The notes below the pieces were generated by a model, which worked only from the letters and a program-made list of their open reading frames with translations, made no database searches and was not told the DNA's origin. A stretch of 26,180 nucleotides of DNA from assembly GCA_910585075.1 (NCBI GenBank), contig CAJUED010000055.1, forward strand, positions 1-26,180, read 5' to 3'. Source of the stretch: an uncultured Lachnospiraceae bacterium. GTDB lineage: Bacteria; Bacillota; Clostridia; Lachnospirales; Lachnospiraceae. Below, one piece after another: positions 24,743 through 26,180 of this stretch (position 1 is its first letter; every line of letters begins with the position of its first letter). Made by a program: the position numbers and the translations under genes.

Positions 24743-25741
24743 CTATAGCAAAAGCTGCAATTTTTTCTGCTCACAGCTCACAGTGATTGAATTACTTTTC
24801 ATTCTGACCTCGCCGTCTGTGTGGACCCACAGCGGGGCGGAAGTTTCCAGATGAATTTTGGATGCGGCATAGCGCTCGATTCCCTTAAAACGATAATGAT
24901 CTCCTGAAAAAGCAGTGGGAAGCGCTATCAGAATCAACCATTTGGGAATATTACCTACGGCGCAGATATCTAAAATCCCGTCGCCGGAATCTGCGCCCGG
25001 ACAAAACTTAAAGCCGCCGCCCTCATATTGGTGAATCATACTGGCAACAAACAAAAATTTAGGCAGATAAATCTGCCGGTCATCATCTAAGGTGATAGTA
25101 CATGAAATTTTTCTGGCCAGCAGAAGCTGTTTTAGGGCAATCGAAAGATAAGTAAGCTTCCCCAGTCCTATTTTATTCAGTATATTCTTAAATTTAGAAG
25201 CAAGAGCTTCCTCGCATACGGCAGCATCAAAGCCGATACCACTGCTGACGGAAAAATACCGGTTTAAAGCCGGTTCACCCTGGGCCGGCACCTGCTTACC
25301 TGTGTCAGCCGTAGAGCCGGAAGACCGTTCACAAGTATGATAAGTAAGACAGCCTAAATCCATAAAAATAGGTTCATGGCAGGATAAAATACGCTCCAGA
25401 GTCTTATGGGGCTCTTTGGAAAGCCCTAAATCTCTTGCCATATCATTGCTGGAACCGGTAGGGATATATCCGATTTGCACACGGCTGAAATCAGAAATCC
25501 CCTGAAGGGCTTCGTTTAGGGTTCCGTCTCCGCCAAGGATAATAAACCTTAAAACGGAATCAGAATCGGCCTTTAATAAGGAAGTCGATAAATCACGTAC
25601 CAGCTTGGTGATGTGTTCAACTCCCTTGGAAAAGAAAACTTTGTATGGAATTTCTTTGTGTTCTAAAACCGGCTCAAGCTCAGACCAGATTTTAGCTCCG
25701 CGGCCCGATTTAGAGGCCGGGTTTACAATGATATAATACAT
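24743..25741 (-). CDS. Diacylglycerol-kinase-family lipid kinase (DagK/YegS type)
   Basis: 332 residues from ATG 25741, with GAGGGG upstream. The DAGK catalytic domain is clear: IIVNPASKSGRG (4-15), the nucleotide-binding IILGGDGTLNEAL (67-79) and IGYIPTGSSNDMARDLGL (90-107), then SSGIGFDAAVCEEA, and GDGILDICAV in the C-terminal beta domain. It would phosphorylate diacylglycerol or a related lipid using ATP at the inner membrane face, recycling diacylglycerol to phosphatidic acid. A charged insertion (about 140-160, SSGSTADTGKQVPAQGEP) is specific to this protein. It is the first gene of the lipid pair, with its own promoter. Confidence 0.92.
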   Translation of the reverse strand: MYYIIVNPASKSGRGAKIWSELEPVLEHKEIPYKVFFSKGVEHITKLVRDLSTSLLKADSDSVLRFIILGGDGTLNEALQGISDFSRVQIGYIPTGSSNDMARDLGLSKEPHKTLERILSCHEPIFMDLGCLTYHTCERSSGSTADTGKQVPAQGEPALNRYFSVSSGIGFDAAVCEEALASKFKNILNKIGLGKLTYLSIALKQLLLARKISCTITLDDDRQIYLPKFLFVASMIHQYEGGGFKFCPGADSGDGILDICAVGNIPKWLILIALPTAFSGDHYRFKGIERYAASKIHLETSAPLWVHTDGEVRMKSNSITVSCEQKKLQLLL

Positions 25742-25770
25742 AGTTTTCAGCCCCTCAAAAATCTTTCATT

Positions 25771-25799
25771 ATTTTAGCAGTATTTTGTATGAGAGTAAA
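25771..25799 (-). promoter_or_regulatory. Promoter of the lipid kinase operon
   Basis: Read on the minus strand: TTTACT (25799-25794), a 17-base spacer, TAAAAT (25776-25771). It lies about 30 bases before the ATG of the kinase gene. Confidence 0.65.
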
Positions 25800-25911
25800 G
25801 ATGTTTTGCGAGATTTTGTAATTCTTAAGGATTGCTTAGGAATTTTTTCAGAAACCGGCGGCAAGGATTAAAAAACATTAAAAAAGCATAATAGAAAAAG
25901 GGACGAAAGGT

Positions 25912-25939
25912 TTGATTTCCTGAAAGACTGTGCTATAAT
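25912..25939 (+). promoter_or_regulatory. Plus-strand promoter at the right end
   Basis: TTGATT (25912-25917), a 16-base spacer and a perfect TATAAT (25934-25939). The start would be near 25946 and leads into the hairpin-rich region. No gene start appears after it before the window ends. Confidence 0.7.
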
Positions 25940-25945
25940 GGTCAA

Positions 25946-26120
25946 GATTTCTTTCGGCCATTTCCTTTGGCCGATAACCCTGCTGCAGGCAACAGGTATT
26001 CACCAGCCCATTGCGCACAGATATAAAAGCCAGGGCAATGAGTGCACTTTTGGTAACAAAGCTGCCAGCCGGAAATTTGCTGCCGGATACCCGGCGGCTT
26101 TGATAGATTAAGTCATTATG
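25946..26120 (+). ncRNA. Candidate structured RNA or long 5' leader (class not recognised)
   Basis: A promoter-driven stretch without a convincing ORF that folds readily. CGGCCA/TGGCCG forms a hairpin (25955-25973). CATTGC pairs with GCAATG across an internal segment (about 26010-26041), and AAAGCTGCC pairs with GGCGGCTTT around an inner CCGG-CCGG stem (about 26065-26102). A further ACAGGA/TCCTGT hairpin follows at about 26124-26139. It does not match the riboswitch consensus sequences I know (T-box, SAM, purine, ZTP, cobalamin), nor RNase P or tmRNA. It may be an independent small RNA such as a 6S-like RNA, or the leader of a gene beyond 26180. Confidence 0.45.
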
Positions 26121-26180
26121 ATAACAGGAGCATTCCTGTAATTCAGAAATAACGCCAATTGAATAAAAAGAAACCTCGGA

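Noticed and set aside
26000..26105. Minus-strand open stretch in the right-hand region
   Set aside because: It is short, has no clear ribosome binding site and lies exactly over the hairpin-rich segment, so it is better explained as the mirror of a structured RNA.

Overview
The window looks like chromosomal DNA of an anaerobic gut-type Firmicute, most likely a Lachnospiraceae or close relative (inference). The reasons are strong AGGAGG-type ribosome binding sites, several TTG starts, consensus sigma-A promoters, a DUF1653 protein, a PF06189-type 5'-nucleotidase, and a giant surface protein with beta-helix, MBG/Ig-like and CxxC modules typical of this group. No rRNA, tRNA, CRISPR array, phage module or intact transposase was seen.

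Layout. (1) 1-7761 looks accessory. It has an (ACAG)n microsatellite at the left edge, a strong stem-loop terminator, a structured leader, a 2250-residue surface protein with a visibly GC-richer body, and a relic of a Fic gene. (2) 7897-13471, all on +, holds a small membrane-anchored protein, a DUF1653 protein, a 37-bp tandem repeat array, a 5'-nucleotidase, one continuous SfsA-MutY fusion gene and a family 2 glycosyltransferase. (3) 13629-23784 is a sugar-acid and galactoside locus in two divergent arms. The minus arm is iclR-type regulator, 2-keto-3-deoxy sugar-acid kinase, KDPG/KDPGal aldolase and D-galactonate dehydratase. The plus arm is a solute-binding lipoprotein, two permeases and a GH35-like beta-galactosidase without a signal peptide. 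The ~520-bp region between the arms carries a promoter on each strand, and each promoter has a tandem pair of the same palindromic operator (core GTTCGTATATACGAAC) at its start site. One IclR-type repressor therefore probably controls both arms. (4) 24020-25741, minus strand, is a lipid pair: a PAP2-type phosphatase and a diacylglycerol-kinase-family lipid kinase. (5) 25912-26180 is a + strand promoter followed by a hairpin-rich stretch without an ORF, probably an RNA gene or leader continuing past the edge.

How the genes work together. In region 3 the simplest model is ABC import of a beta-galactoside, intracellular cleavage by the GH35 enzyme, and breakdown of a D-galactonate moiety by dehydratase, kinase and aldolase to pyruvate and glyceraldehyde-3-phosphate. 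No transport ATPase, galactose dehydrogenase, lactonase or galactonate permease is present, so the substrate may itself contain an aldonic acid. This is an inference and the most interesting system-level hypothesis here. The second notable item is the SfsA-MutY fusion.
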